Assembly (NCBI RefSeq): GCF_039538765.1
Contig: NZ_BAABCJ010000001.1
Location: forward strand, 868,001-932,000
Origin: Zhihengliuella alba
Lineage (GTDB): Bacteria; Actinomycetota; Actinomycetes; Actinomycetales; Micrococcaceae
Length of the DNA: 64,000 nucleotides
Reading direction: 5' to 3'
The translations under genes were made by a program, and so were the position numbers. A model generated the notes under the pieces. The model was not told the origin of the DNA and searched no databases. It worked only from the letters and a program-made list of their open reading frames with translations. Of the stretch, positions 51,951-61,099 are shown one piece after another. Each line of letters begins with the position of its first letter. Position 1 is the stretch's first letter.

Positions 51951-53207
51951 TCAGCGGGCGGCGCGGGCCTGCAGCCGACGGTGGCGTGCGACGGCCACGG
52001 CGGCGAGCGCGATGCAGCAGGCGAGCATGCCGGCCGAGAAGTAGCCGAAGGAGGCGTCCATGCCGATCCGGCCGGCGACGAAGCCGAGGAGGAGGACGGG
52101 GATGGCGCTGCCCAGGTAGGTGACCAGGTAGATCAAGCTCGTGACCTGCGCCTGGAGGGCGGCCGGGATGGCCGCCGAGGCGTCGTTGAAGGCCCCGCGG
52201 AACGCCAGGCCCTGCGCGGCGCCGGCGACGAGGCTGCCGGCGACGACGACGGCGAGGGACTCGAGGTGGGCCCCGTACGCGAGGGCGACCGTGCCCAGGC
52301 CCATGACCACCAGGGCCGGGCCGATGATGGCCGGGGTCGCCCGGCCGACGAGCTGGCTGGCCGCGGAAGCGGCGAGGGTCAGTGCGGCGATGATCCCCAG
52401 GAGCAGCGGGCTCTCGATGCCGAAGACGGAGCCGAGGTAGACCGGCGCCAGCGACAGGACGAGCCCGAAGAGCGCGAAGCTGAGCAGGCCGGTGAGCGCG
52501 GCGATCCAGAACTGGACGAGCGCCTCGCGGGCGAGCTTGGGCGGGCGCGGCCGGAGTGCCTCCCGGGCCCGGCCCGGGGCCGGGGCGAGGGCCGGGCGGG
52601 CCCGGACCAGCCAGAGCGGCACCAGCACCAGCAGCAGCGCCACGGAGTGGATCAGGAACGGGGTGGTGGTGGGATCCGGCAGCTGGCTCAGCGCCCCGCC
52701 GATCACGGGACCGGCGGCGACGCCGCCGGCGTTGAGCAGCAGCGTGAAGCGGCCCGCCCACTCCGGGTGGCCCGGCATCAACTCGCGCAGGGCCGCGCTG
52801 GACGCGCCGGTGGCGGCGGCGACGGCGGCTCCCTGGAGCACGCGGCCGACGACGAGGAAGGACAGGCTGGGCGCGAAGGCGAAGACGAGGCCGCCGGCCA
52901 GGGCGAGGACGACGGCGATCACGAGCGCCGCCCGTCGGCCGATGTGATCGGACCAGTGCCCGTAGCAGAGGAGCCCGACGATGAGGGCCAGCACGTACGC
53001 GGTGAACGCGACGGTGACGCCGAACGGGCCCAGACCCAGCTCGGCCTGCAGCACGGGGTAGATGGGCGTGGCGATGTTCACGCCGATGAACAGCAGGCCC
53101 ATGACGGCGCCCGTCAGGACCACGCGCGCCCGCAGCGAGGCGTCCCAGCCGTCGCGGAGCGTCGGCTCGACGACGGTCTGCATGCGCAGTTCGCTGATGA
53201 CGGTCAT
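51951..53207 (-). CDS. Major facilitator superfamily transporter
   Basis: 418 residues, 12 helices. Motif A GHWSDHIGRRAALVIAVVL between helices 2 and 3 and a helix-5 LNAGGVAAGPVIGGAL (motif C-like), which suggests an exporter. Start ATG at 53205-53207 follows a GGAAGGGG site. Divergent from an Lrp/AsnC-type gene with an inverted repeat between them, so the regulator probably controls it. Substrate unknown, perhaps an amino acid or drug. Confidence 0.87.
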   Translation of the reverse strand: MTVISELRMQTVVEPTLRDGWDASLRARVVLTGAVMGLLFIGVNIATPIYPVLQAELGLGPFGVTVAFTAYVLALIVGLLCYGHWSDHIGRRAALVIAVVLALAGGLVFAFAPSLSFLVVGRVLQGAAVAAATGASSAALRELMPGHPEWAGRFTLLLNAGGVAAGPVIGGALSQLPDPTTTPFLIHSVALLLVLVPLWLVRARPALAPAPGRAREALRPRPPKLAREALVQFWIAALTGLLSFALFGLVLSLAPVYLGSVFGIESPLLLGIIAALTLAASAASQLVGRATPAIIGPALVVMGLGTVALAYGAHLESLAVVVAGSLVAGAAQGLAFRGAFNDASAAIPAALQAQVTSLIYLVTYLGSAIPVLLLGFVAGRIGMDASFGYFSAGMLACCIALAAVAVARHRRLQARAAR

Positions 53208-53289
53208 GCGGCGCCCCTTCCCCGGTGCGGTGTGTCCAGGGTCAATGGTGGGGCGGACTGGTGTTCGTGATCGGAGAAAGGGTCCATAA

Positions 53290-53306
53290 TTGAGCAGGAA
53301 GCTCAA
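53290..53306. promoter_or_regulatory. Inverted repeat between MFS and Lrp-type genes
   Basis: TTGAGC-N5-GCTCAA, perfect 6-bp arms. CATAAT (53285-53290) just left of it can serve as -10 box of the rightward regulator gene, so a bound protein would cover its transcription start. Candidate Lrp-type autoregulatory operator. Confidence 0.5.
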
Positions 53307-53340
53307 AACAGCTCTCCGCACCGAGGGAGGATGAAGCACC

Positions 53341-53826
53341 GTGCCACGAACGACCCCCCGCCTGGACTCGACCGACCTGGAGCTGCTGCTGCGCCTGGTC
53401 AACGACCCCCGTGCGCAGATCAGCGAGCTCGCCGACTCGCTGGGCCTGGCCCGCAACACCGTGCACACCCGCTTCCGCCGGCTCGCGCGCGCCGGGATCC
53501 TGCGCGACGGCGGACGCGACATCGACCTGGCCGCCCTCGGGTACGACGTGCTCGCCTTCATCACGATCGAGGTCGACCACCGCGAGCTGGACTCCGTGGT
53601 CGCCGCGCTCGGCCGGCGCGAGCACGTCCTGGAGGTCTTCGAGACGTCCGGCCGCGGCGACGTCTGGTGCCGCGTCGCGGCCCGCGACACCCACAACCTC
53701 CAGCAGGTCCTGCGCCACATCCTCAAGCTCCCCGGCGTCATCCGCACGGAGACGTCCTTGGCGCTGAGTGAACACATCCCCTTCCGGGCGGGCCCGCTGG
53801 TGCGGCACTCCCTCGCCGACGCCTAA
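53341..53826 (+). CDS. Lrp/AsnC-family transcriptional regulator
   Basis: 161 residues. N-terminal helix-turn-helix LDSTDLELLLRLVNDP, then ISELADSLGLARNTVHTRFR; C-terminal RAM ligand domain from about residue 68 (VLAFITIEVDHRELDSVV, VFETSGRGDVWCRVAARD, LPGVIRTETSLAL). GTG start with GGGAGG about 11 bases before it. Divergent MFS gene is the likely target. The effector is probably an amino acid. Confidence 0.92.
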   Translation: MPRTTPRLDSTDLELLLRLVNDPRAQISELADSLGLARNTVHTRFRRLARAGILRDGGRDIDLAALGYDVLAFITIEVDHRELDSVVAALGRREHVLEVFETSGRGDVWCRVAARDTHNLQQVLRHILKLPGVIRTETSLALSEHIPFRAGPLVRHSLADA

Positions 53827-53914
53827 GCTCGGAGGACCACCGCACTCCCCCATCGACCACCGCCTACCCCGAACCGCAGCCGCCCGCCGCGCCGGCTGGA
53901 GAGGAGCCGCCGCA

Positions 53915-55801
53915 GTGTCAGCCCTGTCGGACCGCCTCCGCGCGCTCCTCGGCACCGCCTCGCCGGACCCGTTCGTCGCCTGCACCACCGCCGGCGAGTG
54001 CCTGGACCTGGCCTACGAGCGCGCCTACACCGAGGACTACGCCGGCGCCATCCGGGCCGCCATGCTCGGCCTCGAGCTGGCCGGGGACGACCTGGACACG
54101 CTGCTCTCGCTCTGGGGCTCCCTCGCCTCCATCCGCCACCTCGGCGGGGACGACGACGGCGCCCGGCGGGCCGCGCGGGCCCGGCTGTCGCTCCTGCGGG
54201 CGGCGGGCTGGGACTTCCAGGCGGACATGGAGGAGGACCTCGGCGCGCTGCTGTTCCGGGAGGCCTCCCCCGAGGAGCTGCCCGTGCTGGAGGCGGCGCT
54301 CATCACCCACGAGACGGCCGGTGCGCCCGACCACGTGCTGGCGGACATCAAGCTGGCGTTCGCCGTGGCACTGCACAGCTACGGCTCCGAGGGGGCGCTC
54401 GACGCCCTCGAGTGGTGCGCCCGCGCCTACCGCGAGGCCGGACGGGCCGAGTCGGAGGGCGGGGCGCTGCTCTACCTGGCGCACGCCCACGCGAAGGAGG
54501 GCCACCACGAGCTCGCGCTCGCCGCGGCCGACCGCCTGCTGGACCTGCCCCTGAACCGGGCCATGAAGGCCGCCGTCTGGATGGTCAAGGCCACCACCCA
54601 CGCCGAGGCCGACCACCGGCTCGAGGCCGAGGGGTGCGCGCTGCGCGCCCTGGAGCTCTACGCCGCGGCGGGGGTCCGCAAGGGCGCCGTGTCGGCCGCG
54701 GCCGGCGTGGCGCAGGCCGCCTCCGAGGCGGCGGACCACGAGGCGGCGATCCTCGCCTGGAAGGTCGCCGTCGAGCAGGCCGAGCGCGGCGAGATCGACG
54801 AGACCTGGGCCGTCCGCCTGGCCCTGGGGCACCAGCTGCTCGAGGCGGGCGAGTTCGCACTCGCCGAGGACGTGCTCGCCCCGCTGGCGGAGCGGCTCGG
54901 CGCGGCCGGCCGCCCGACCGCGCGGGCCCGGACGCTCGTCTCGCTCGGGCACGCGCTGCGGCACCAGGAGCGCCTCGCAGAGGCGCTGCGGACGTGGGAC
55001 GAGGCCGCCGAGGTGTTCGTCGCCGCCGAGCTCAACGGGGAGGCGGCCCGCACGCTGATCGCCGCCGGGACGCTCGTCAGCCGCGAGGAGTCGCTCGCCG
55101 GGGCGCGCCCGCGCTTCGAGCGGGCCGTGGAGCTGGCGCGGGAGGCCGAGGACGACCCGGCGGCCCTGCCGACCGCCCTGCACGCCCTCGGCCACGCGCT
55201 GTGCGAGGAGCACGACCCGGACGGCCTGGGCCTGCTGGACGAGGCGATCTCCCTGGCGGACGCGCACGAGGCGCAGTGGCACTCCGCGGACTTCCGGGAC
55301 ACGCACGCCCGCGGCCGCTGGTCCCTCGGCGATGCGCGCGGGGCCATCGCCGAGGCGCTCGAGGCCGCGGACCTGTTCCGGGTGGTCGAGGACCCCGACG
55401 CCGCCGGCAACGCCGAGCTGTTCGCCGCGCACGTCCTGGCCGAGTCGGGCCAGTGGGACGAGGCGGCGTCGCTCTACCGGCTCATCGCGGCCGAGCACGC
55501 CGACAGCGTGGCGCACGTCAATGCGGCGCAGAACGGGCTCGGCGACGTACTGGAGAAGCAGGGGCTCTACCTCCAGGCCGAGGAGGCCCGGGCCGCGGCC
55601 CGCGCCGTCGTGGACAACGCGCTCGAGCACGCGGCCGACACCGTCGTCGAGGCCATCGGCGACGACCCGGACACCGAGGCCGGCGACGCGGGCACGCACG
55701 ACGAGGACCCGCACGGCGAGGACCCGCACGACGAGGCTGAGGACGACGAGGACCCGCGCGACGCCGAGGACCCCGGCGGACCGGCGGACGGCCGACGGTG
55801 A
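53915..55801 (+). CDS. Large TPR-like helical repeat protein
   Basis: 628 residues, almost entirely Ala/Glu/Arg-rich helices in 34-40-residue repeats, for example CLDLAYERAYTEDYAGAIRA, AYREAGRAESEGGALLYLAH, ARTLVSLGHALRHQERLAEA. No enzymatic domain, membrane helix or signal peptide was seen. The last 45 residues are acidic with EDPHGEDPHDEAEDDEDP repeats. GTG at 53915 is set by GAGAGGAG seven to eight bases upstream; the open frame before it is not coding-like. It overlaps the sensor kinase gene (GTGA), so it is part of the two-component operon and may be a cytoplasmic scaffold for it. Confidence 0.75.
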   Translation: MSALSDRLRALLGTASPDPFVACTTAGECLDLAYERAYTEDYAGAIRAAMLGLELAGDDLDTLLSLWGSLASIRHLGGDDDGARRAARARLSLLRAAGWDFQADMEEDLGALLFREASPEELPVLEAALITHETAGAPDHVLADIKLAFAVALHSYGSEGALDALEWCARAYREAGRAESEGGALLYLAHAHAKEGHHELALAAADRLLDLPLNRAMKAAVWMVKATTHAEADHRLEAEGCALRALELYAAAGVRKGAVSAAAGVAQAASEAADHEAAILAWKVAVEQAERGEIDETWAVRLALGHQLLEAGEFALAEDVLAPLAERLGAAGRPTARARTLVSLGHALRHQERLAEALRTWDEAAEVFVAAELNGEAARTLIAAGTLVSREESLAGARPRFERAVELAREAEDDPAALPTALHALGHALCEEHDPDGLGLLDEAISLADAHEAQWHSADFRDTHARGRWSLGDARGAIAEALEAADLFRVVEDPDAAGNAELFAAHVLAESGQWDEAASLYRLIAAEHADSVAHVNAAQNGLGDVLEKQGLYLQAEEARAAARAVVDNALEHAADTVVEAIGDDPDTEAGDAGTHDEDPHGEDPHDEAEDDEDPRDAEDPGGPADGRR

Positions 55802-57312
55802 CCGCCGAGTCGGCGCCCTTCTGGCGGCGGTGGCCCGTCGCCCAGCAGGTGCTCGCCTCGATGCTGGTCGTCGCGATCGTCACCCTCGGGATCGCCGGCG
55901 CGGCCTCCTACCTGGTCCACGTGGGCCAGCTGTACTCGCGGATCGACGACGACCTCGCCCGCGAGGTCCAGGAGTTCGAGGCCCTGCACGCCTCCGGCAT
56001 CAACCCCGAGAACGGCGAGCCGTTCACCTCCGCCGCCGACCTGATCTACCTGGCGATGCAGCGCACGTCGCCCGCCCGGAACGAGGGCATGATCGCCTTG
56101 CACTCCTCCGGCATCCGGTGGAACGCCCCGGTGACGGTGGAGGTGCGGCTCGAGGAGGACCCGGAGCTGATCCAGCGGCTGCTCGGTGCGCCCGTCCCCG
56201 AGCGGATCAGACTGACCACGGAGGCGACGGGCACGACGACGTACCGCGTCGCCGTCGTGCCAGTCCAGCTGCAGGACGACCCGGCCCCGCTGCGCCTGGT
56301 GCTCGCCCGCGACATCGACGCCGAGCTCGCGGAGCTGCGGCGCACCTACGTGGTCTTCTTCGGCGCCGGCCTGGTGGCGCTCGCCATCGCCGCCGTGGTG
56401 GCGTGGGCCCTGGTGCGCCGGCTGTTCCGGCCGCTGGAGGACCTCCGGCGCACGGCCCAGCGGATCACGGCCGGCGGCGTCGGGGAGCGGATCGAGGTCA
56501 CCGGCAGCGACGACCTCGCGGACCTGTCCCGCACGTTCAACGAGATGCTCGACCGGCTGGAGTCGGTCCTGGAGTCCCAGCGCCGCCTGCTGGACGACGT
56601 CGGGCACGAGCTGCGGACCCCGATCACGATCGTGCACGGGCACCTCGAGCTCTCCGACCCGGAGGACCCGGAGGACGTGCGGCAGACCCACGAGGTGGCG
56701 CTCGACGAGCTGGACCGGATGTCGATGCTCGTCGAGGACCTCGTGACCCTCGCGACCTCGGACCGCGACGACTTCGTGCAGCCCCGCCCGGTCGACGTCG
56801 ACAGCCTGCTGCTCGACGTCGCAGACAAGGCCCGCGCGCTCGGCGACCGGCAGTGGCGGATCGCGGAGAACGTCGCCGCGACCGCCCCGCTGGACCAGCG
56901 GCGGATCACGCAGGCGCTGCTGCAGCTCTGCCAGAACGCCATGAAGTTCTCCGCGCCCGGCTCGGAGGTCGCCCTCGGGGCGGAGCTCACGGTGCCGGAC
57001 GGCGCGGGCAGTGCGGCCGATGCCGGCGGCGCGGGCCCGACGGACCGGGAGGACGGCGAGCTGCGCCTCTGGGTGCGCGATCACGGCGTCGGCATCACCG
57101 AGGAGGACGCGGCGTCGATCTTCGAGCGCTTCACCCGCGGGGCCAACGGGTCGCGCGCGGAGGGCTCGGGCCTCGGCCTGACGATCGTCCGGGCCATCGC
57201 CGTCGGGCACGGCGGGCGCGTCAGCGTGTGCTCGACGCCGGGCCTCGGCTCGATCTTCGCGCTCCACCTGCCGGTGCCCGCTAGGCTCGAGCCAGACGTG
57301 GAAGGGCGGTAG
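55798..57312 (+). CDS. Sensor histidine kinase, OmpR-partner type
   Basis: 504 residues. Helix 1 (about 20-42), extracytoplasmic domain (43-183), helix 2 (184-206), HAMP (about 207-260), HisKA with phospho-acceptor His270 (DDVGHELRTPITI), then HATPase with N box QLCQNAMKFS, G1 RDHGVGI, F box IFERFTRG and G2 GSGLGLTIV. GTG start overlaps the TPR gene stop; the regulator follows with no gap. Sensed signal unknown. Confidence 0.93.
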   Translation: MTAESAPFWRRWPVAQQVLASMLVVAIVTLGIAGAASYLVHVGQLYSRIDDDLAREVQEFEALHASGINPENGEPFTSAADLIYLAMQRTSPARNEGMIALHSSGIRWNAPVTVEVRLEEDPELIQRLLGAPVPERIRLTTEATGTTTYRVAVVPVQLQDDPAPLRLVLARDIDAELAELRRTYVVFFGAGLVALAIAAVVAWALVRRLFRPLEDLRRTAQRITAGGVGERIEVTGSDDLADLSRTFNEMLDRLESVLESQRRLLDDVGHELRTPITIVHGHLELSDPEDPEDVRQTHEVALDELDRMSMLVEDLVTLATSDRDDFVQPRPVDVDSLLLDVADKARALGDRQWRIAENVAATAPLDQRRITQALLQLCQNAMKFSAPGSEVALGAELTVPDGAGSAADAGGAGPTDREDGELRLWVRDHGVGITEEDAASIFERFTRGANGSRAEGSGLGLTIVRAIAVGHGGRVSVCSTPGLGSIFALHLPVPARLEPDVEGR

Positions 57313-57990
57313 ATGAGTCGGATCCTGATCATCGAGGACGAGGTGCGGATCAGCTCCTTCGTCGCCAAGGGCCTGCGCTCGGCCGGGTTCCAGCCGACGG
57401 TCGTCGAGACCGGGCGCGAGGGGCTGGCCCTGGCGACGACGGGCGACTTCGAGCTGGTCCTGCTCGACGTGGGCCTGCCCGACCTGGACGGATTCAGCGT
57501 TCTGCGCGAGATCCGGCGCGGACGCCACGACGTCCCGGTCATCATGCTCACGGCCCGCACCAGCATCGACGACACCCTCACGGGGCTCGAGGGCGGCGCC
57601 GACGACTACGTGCCCAAGCCGTTCAGGTTCGAGGAGCTCGTGGCCCGCATCCGCCTCCGGCTGCGCTCCGATGCCAACGGCAGCGACCAGGAGACCCTCG
57701 AGCACGAGGGGCTGGTCCTGGACCTGCGCTCGCACACCGCCCACGTCGACGGCGCGCCGGTGGACCTGTCCGTGCGCGAGTTCGCCCTTGCGGAGGCGTT
57801 CCTGCGCAACGCCGGCCAGGTGCTCACGCGCGAGCAGCTCCTGGCCCGGGTGTGGGGGTACGACTTCGACCCCGGATCCAACGTGGTGGACGTCTACGTC
57901 CGGTACCTGCGCAACAAGCTCGGCGGCGAGCGCTTCCAGACGGTGCGCGGGCTCGGCTACCGCCTGGCGGTGCGGAACCCCGCCGGCTGA
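57313..57990 (+). CDS. OmpR/PhoB-family response regulator
   Basis: 225 residues. Receiver domain with acidic pair E8-D9, phospho-acceptor Asp52 (LLDVGLPD), Thr in LTART and Lys in PKPFRFEE; C-terminal winged helix with VDLSVREFALAEAFLRNAG, then TREQLLARVWGYDFDPGS and TVRGLGYRLA. ATG directly abuts the kinase stop. The 3' end is part of a 20-bp repeat. Confidence 0.95.
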   Translation: MSRILIIEDEVRISSFVAKGLRSAGFQPTVVETGREGLALATTGDFELVLLDVGLPDLDGFSVLREIRRGRHDVPVIMLTARTSIDDTLTGLEGGADDYVPKPFRFEELVARIRLRLRSDANGSDQETLEHEGLVLDLRSHTAHVDGAPVDLSVREFALAEAFLRNAGQVLTREQLLARVWGYDFDPGSNVVDVYVRYLRNKLGGERFQTVRGLGYRLAVRNPAG

Positions 57991-58060
57991 GCTCAGTCTT
58001 TCTCGGCTGAACCCCTTGCTCCTCGGCTGAACGCAGACCCCTTCGGCTCGGCTCAGTCCT
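57981..58060. repeat. About 20-bp diverged repeat, four units, between two stops
   Basis: Units start at 57981, 58001, 58021 and 58041, sharing the core TCGGCTGAACC or GGCTCAGTC. The first covers the stop of the response regulator (57988-57990), the last the stop of the converging acidic-protein gene (58053-58055). Confidence 0.65.
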
Positions 58061-58499
58061 CCTCGTCGGCCCCGCCATCGTCGTCTCCGTCGTCCTCGTC
58101 GTCCGGTGCCGCGGGGGCCGCCGGTGCCACGTCGTCGTCATCGTCGTCGTCCGCCTCGGGCGGCGCCGGCTGCGTCGCGGGCGCGTCCGTGCCCGGCGGG
58201 GTGCTCGGCGCCGCGTCCTGCGCCGTGTCCTGGGCGGAGCTCGGGGCGGCGCTCGAGGGTTCGCCGGCGGGCCCCTCCGTGGGCGCCGGCGACGCGGACG
58301 GCTCCCCGGCGGGCGTCGTCGCGGCACCGCTCGGCGCGGAGGGCAGCGTGGACTCGTCGGGCAGCGCGGACGAGTCGACCACGGTGATCCCGGGGCCCAG
58401 GTCCCTCGGCTCGGTGAACGCGTGGTCGGCGACCACCACGCCCGTCCCGAGGGCGATGAGGCCCACCGCCCCCGCGGTCACCCAGAGCCTGGTGTTCAT
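58053..58499 (-). CDS. Secreted or membrane-anchored acidic low-complexity protein
   Basis: 148 residues. One N-terminal hydrophobic segment (LWVTAGAVGLIALGTGVVVA), a short conserved-looking part (TEPRDLGPGITVVDSS), then a Ser/Pro/Ala/Thr-rich stretch and an Asp/Glu-rich tail (about 20 of the last 34 residues acidic, including a run of seven Asp). No known domain. AGGAG precedes the ATG. Convergent with the two-component operon. It could bind cations or be an extracytoplasmic target or ligand of the neighbouring sensor; that is conjecture from position. Confidence 0.62.
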   Translation of the reverse strand: MNTRLWVTAGAVGLIALGTGVVVADHAFTEPRDLGPGITVVDSSALPDESTLPSAPSGAATTPAGEPSASPAPTEGPAGEPSSAAPSSAQDTAQDAAPSTPPGTDAPATQPAPPEADDDDDDDVAPAAPAAPDDEDDGDDDGGADEED

Positions 58500-58651
58500 G
58501 CTGCGCTCGTCTCCTGTCGCGTGTGCTGGTGCCGGGCCGCTACCCGCGCCCGGCCGTCCTGTCCGGTCCCGTCCAACGACCAGTGTGCCCCGGCCAGATG
58601 AGAGGACGAGGAGAAACGGATGAGACCCGGTCCCCGCGCCGGCGCGGTGCG

Positions 58652-59986
58652 TCAGGCGACGAGCCCGCTGCGGCGGGCGAGCGCCAGCAGCTGCTCGGCG
58701 GCCGCGAGCCTGCGGTACGCCGACGGCTCCCATGACTCCCGCGGGGCGCCCGGCACGCGTGCCCCCGCGATGAGCGAGACGGCCACCGCGGCGGCGCGGG
58801 CCCAGAGGCCCCGGCCGGTCACGCCGTGGCGCTCCAGGTCGATCCGGAACGCCGACCCGAAGTGCGCCAGCGCCTCCTCGACGTGCACGTACCGCTCGTC
58901 CACCCCGGGCAGGACCGCGAGGTGCCCGAGGAAGCACGCGTAGTCGTCCACCCGGTGCCCGGGCCCGAGCGAGTCGACGTCGAGCAGGCCGGAGACCCGG
59001 CCCTCGCCGATCAGCAGGTTGGCCTCGTAGAAGTCGCCGTGGGTGGGCACGGTGCGACCGCGGTCCGTGGTGTCGATGACGGCCTGGATCCGGGCCTCCA
59101 GCTGGCGGAGCCGCTCGGCCGCCCCGGGAAGCGCGGTGCGCGCGGCGTGCGCGTAGCGGTCCAGCCGCTCGGACCAGGCCGGCCGGCGCTTCAGGTCCAG
59201 GACCGGCTCCGGCAGCGCGTCCAGGAGCGCGACGAACGCGTCCGGGTCGAGGCTGGTGCCGCCGTCGTGCATGATCTGCTGGGACAGCGGCCGGCCCGTC
59301 ACCTCGGTGAGGGCGAGGATCCCGGCGGGGTCCTCGGGGGCGTGCGCCGTGCCGGCCCGCGCGTCCTCGAGCAGCCGCGGGACCGGCAGGCCTGCGGCGG
59401 CGAGCATGCGGTGCCGCAGGAGCAGCTCGTCGGCGACGTCCGGCCGCACGACCTTCAGGTAGATGCGGCGGGGGACCGCGATGGGCCCCGGCGTGGTCAG
59501 GTCGGCCCGGAGGACCGCCCGGCGCAGGGGTCGGTAGGTGACGGTCTGGAGCCCGACGAGCCGCTCCCCCCGCGCCCAGCGCGACACCACGAGCTCGGGC
59601 ACCGTCGCGACCGCCAGGCCCGGGAGCCGGGGATCGTGCGGGTGGTCCCACACGCTCACCGCCAGCTCACCGGCGGCGGGGTCGACGCCGGGGTACGACG
59701 ACGCCGGAACCCGCACCTGCACGTAGTGCCCCGGCCCCGCGGCCGCGTCGGGCCCGCCCGCGGGGGCCGGCAGCGTCTCGGTGGTGACGCCGACGAACCC
59801 GCCGCCGAGCTCGACCGAGAGCTCGTAGAGGACGCTCACCCCGGCGCCGGGCCGGTGCTGGAGCTGGACCTGGCGCAGGTGCCGCCCGGAGGAGCGGACG
59901 GCCGGCTCGATGCCGGGGCGGACCAGGGCGACGAGGCGGGCGGCGGCGTCGGTCAGGAAGGCGACGTGCTGCGCCTCCGGCCACAT
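58652..59986 (-). CDS. Aminoglycoside-phosphotransferase-fold protein
   Basis: 444 residues. The C-terminal half has the APH kinase core: catalytic VPTHGDFYEANLLIGEGRV (H-G-D-x3-x-N) and metal-binding LLDVDSLGPGHRVDDY (usually DWD/DxD). The N-terminal 170 residues are an unrelated extension. The combination resembles actinobacterial maltokinase-like or macrolide-kinase-like proteins, but nothing names the substrate. It begins 12 bases after the stop of the upstream membrane-protein gene, so the two are co-transcribed leftward. Confidence 0.75.
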   Translation of the reverse strand: MWPEAQHVAFLTDAAARLVALVRPGIEPAVRSSGRHLRQVQLQHRPGAGVSVLYELSVELGGGFVGVTTETLPAPAGGPDAAAGPGHYVQVRVPASSYPGVDPAAGELAVSVWDHPHDPRLPGLAVATVPELVVSRWARGERLVGLQTVTYRPLRRAVLRADLTTPGPIAVPRRIYLKVVRPDVADELLLRHRMLAAAGLPVPRLLEDARAGTAHAPEDPAGILALTEVTGRPLSQQIMHDGGTSLDPDAFVALLDALPEPVLDLKRRPAWSERLDRYAHAARTALPGAAERLRQLEARIQAVIDTTDRGRTVPTHGDFYEANLLIGEGRVSGLLDVDSLGPGHRVDDYACFLGHLAVLPGVDERYVHVEEALAHFGSAFRIDLERHGVTGRGLWARAAAVAVSLIAGARVPGAPRESWEPSAYRRLAAAEQLLALARRSGLVA

Positions 59987-59998
59987 GGGGCTGTTCCG

Positions 59999-61033
59999 CT
60001 AGGCGCCGCGGCGACGCTGGAGGACGTCGTCGAGGTTGATCCGGGGCGCGCCGGACGGGGCCGACGCGGCGCGGCCGGAGTCGGCGTGGGCCGCGCTGGG
60101 CTGGGCGGTGGACGACGTGGCTGCGGACGACGAGGCTGCGGAGGACTGGGCTGCCGAGGACTGGGCGCGCGTGTCGGCGAGGATGCTGGTGACGAACTGG
60201 GCGCGGCGCTCCTCGGGGCGGGGCATGGGGGCCGGCTCGGGGCGTTCGGCCTTGGCGGCCTTCACGTAGGTCGGGGTCGGGACGTCCACGGGGGTCCAGG
60301 TGCGGGTGTCGGCGACGGACGGGCCCGCCTGCTCCCGCTCGCGGGCCGCGACCCGGCGGGCCTCCTCGCGCAGCTCCTGCACGGTGGGCGCCCGGCGCTC
60401 GGCCTGGCCCGGCTGGCCGTCGAACAGCTCGCCGCCGCGGGCGCGGGACGGCGTCTCGGTCCGCTCCTGCTCGCGGGCGACCTGCTCCTGGGCGGCCTCC
60501 ACGGCGTCGGCGTAGGTGCGGTTGATCCGGGCCAGGACACGACGGCGCCGGTCGCGGACGGCCAGCGTGCGCAGCCCGGCGACCGCCAGCACGAAGGCGG
60601 CGAGGCCGAGGAGGGGCACCAGGCCGGAGACGGCGCCGAAGAGGGCAACCACGCCGGTCACGGCGAAGAGCGCCAGACCGGCGACGCCGGCGAGTGCCAC
60701 GGCGACGCGGCCCCAGCGGATGCGCAGCGGCGCGGGGCCGGCGGGCGCGCTCTCGGGCGCGGGTCGCAGTTCGCTCGCGTCTCGCTGTCCAGTCGCGTTC
60801 ATGGGGCTCCTCCCGGTACCGGGTGCGGGCTCGTAGTCCTGTCGATCCCGGCGGATCGGTGGGACCAGGGCGTCGCTGGTGGGCGCGGCGTTCATCTGGC
60901 GGATCGCGGTCCGGCCGCCCACGGGCTGCCTCTCGGCGGCGCCCTCGGACCTGCGGACCACGGTGGACACGAGCATCAGGAGCAGCATGATCGCCACGAC
61001 GAGGACCATCGAGCTCTCAATCCTCACATCCAC
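59999..61033 (-). CDS. Conserved hypothetical membrane protein
   Basis: 344 residues. Helix 1 at residues about 8-26 (MVLVVAIMLLLMLVSTVV), a polar loop, then two helices at about 108-150 (VALAGVAGLALFAVTGVVALF, LAAFVLAVAG), then a long charged cytoplasmic region with a coiled-coil-like AQEQVAREQERTE and a Ser/Ala-rich end. GTG start 61031-61033 follows TAACGT by seven bases. No known domain; the position near the 5-FCL gene is common in Micrococcaceae as far as can be recalled. Confidence 0.65.
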   Translation of the reverse strand: MDVRIESSMVLVVAIMLLLMLVSTVVRRSEGAAERQPVGGRTAIRQMNAAPTSDALVPPIRRDRQDYEPAPGTGRSPMNATGQRDASELRPAPESAPAGPAPLRIRWGRVAVALAGVAGLALFAVTGVVALFGAVSGLVPLLGLAAFVLAVAGLRTLAVRDRRRRVLARINRTYADAVEAAQEQVAREQERTETPSRARGGELFDGQPGQAERRAPTVQELREEARRVAAREREQAGPSVADTRTWTPVDVPTPTYVKAAKAERPEPAPMPRPEERRAQFVTSILADTRAQSSAAQSSAASSSAATSSTAQPSAAHADSGRAASAPSGAPRINLDDVLQRRRGA

Positions 61034-61040
61034 GTACCAG

Positions 61041-61046
61041 ACGTTA
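61041..61046 (-). promoter_or_regulatory. Putative -10 box, leaderless start
   Basis: TAACGT on the minus strand, seven bases before the GTG of the membrane-protein gene. Confidence 0.4.
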
Positions 61047-61099
61047 CGGCGTGGCCCGTGCAGGCGCTCGCATTGCGTCCGGTGTGTCCGCCGGATAAA

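Noticed and set aside
51385..53777. Extended frames that would join NUDIX or MFS genes to upstream sequence
   Set aside because: The added residues are Arg/Ala/Gly-rich shadow translation; internal ATGs with promoter or ribosome site give full family lengths.
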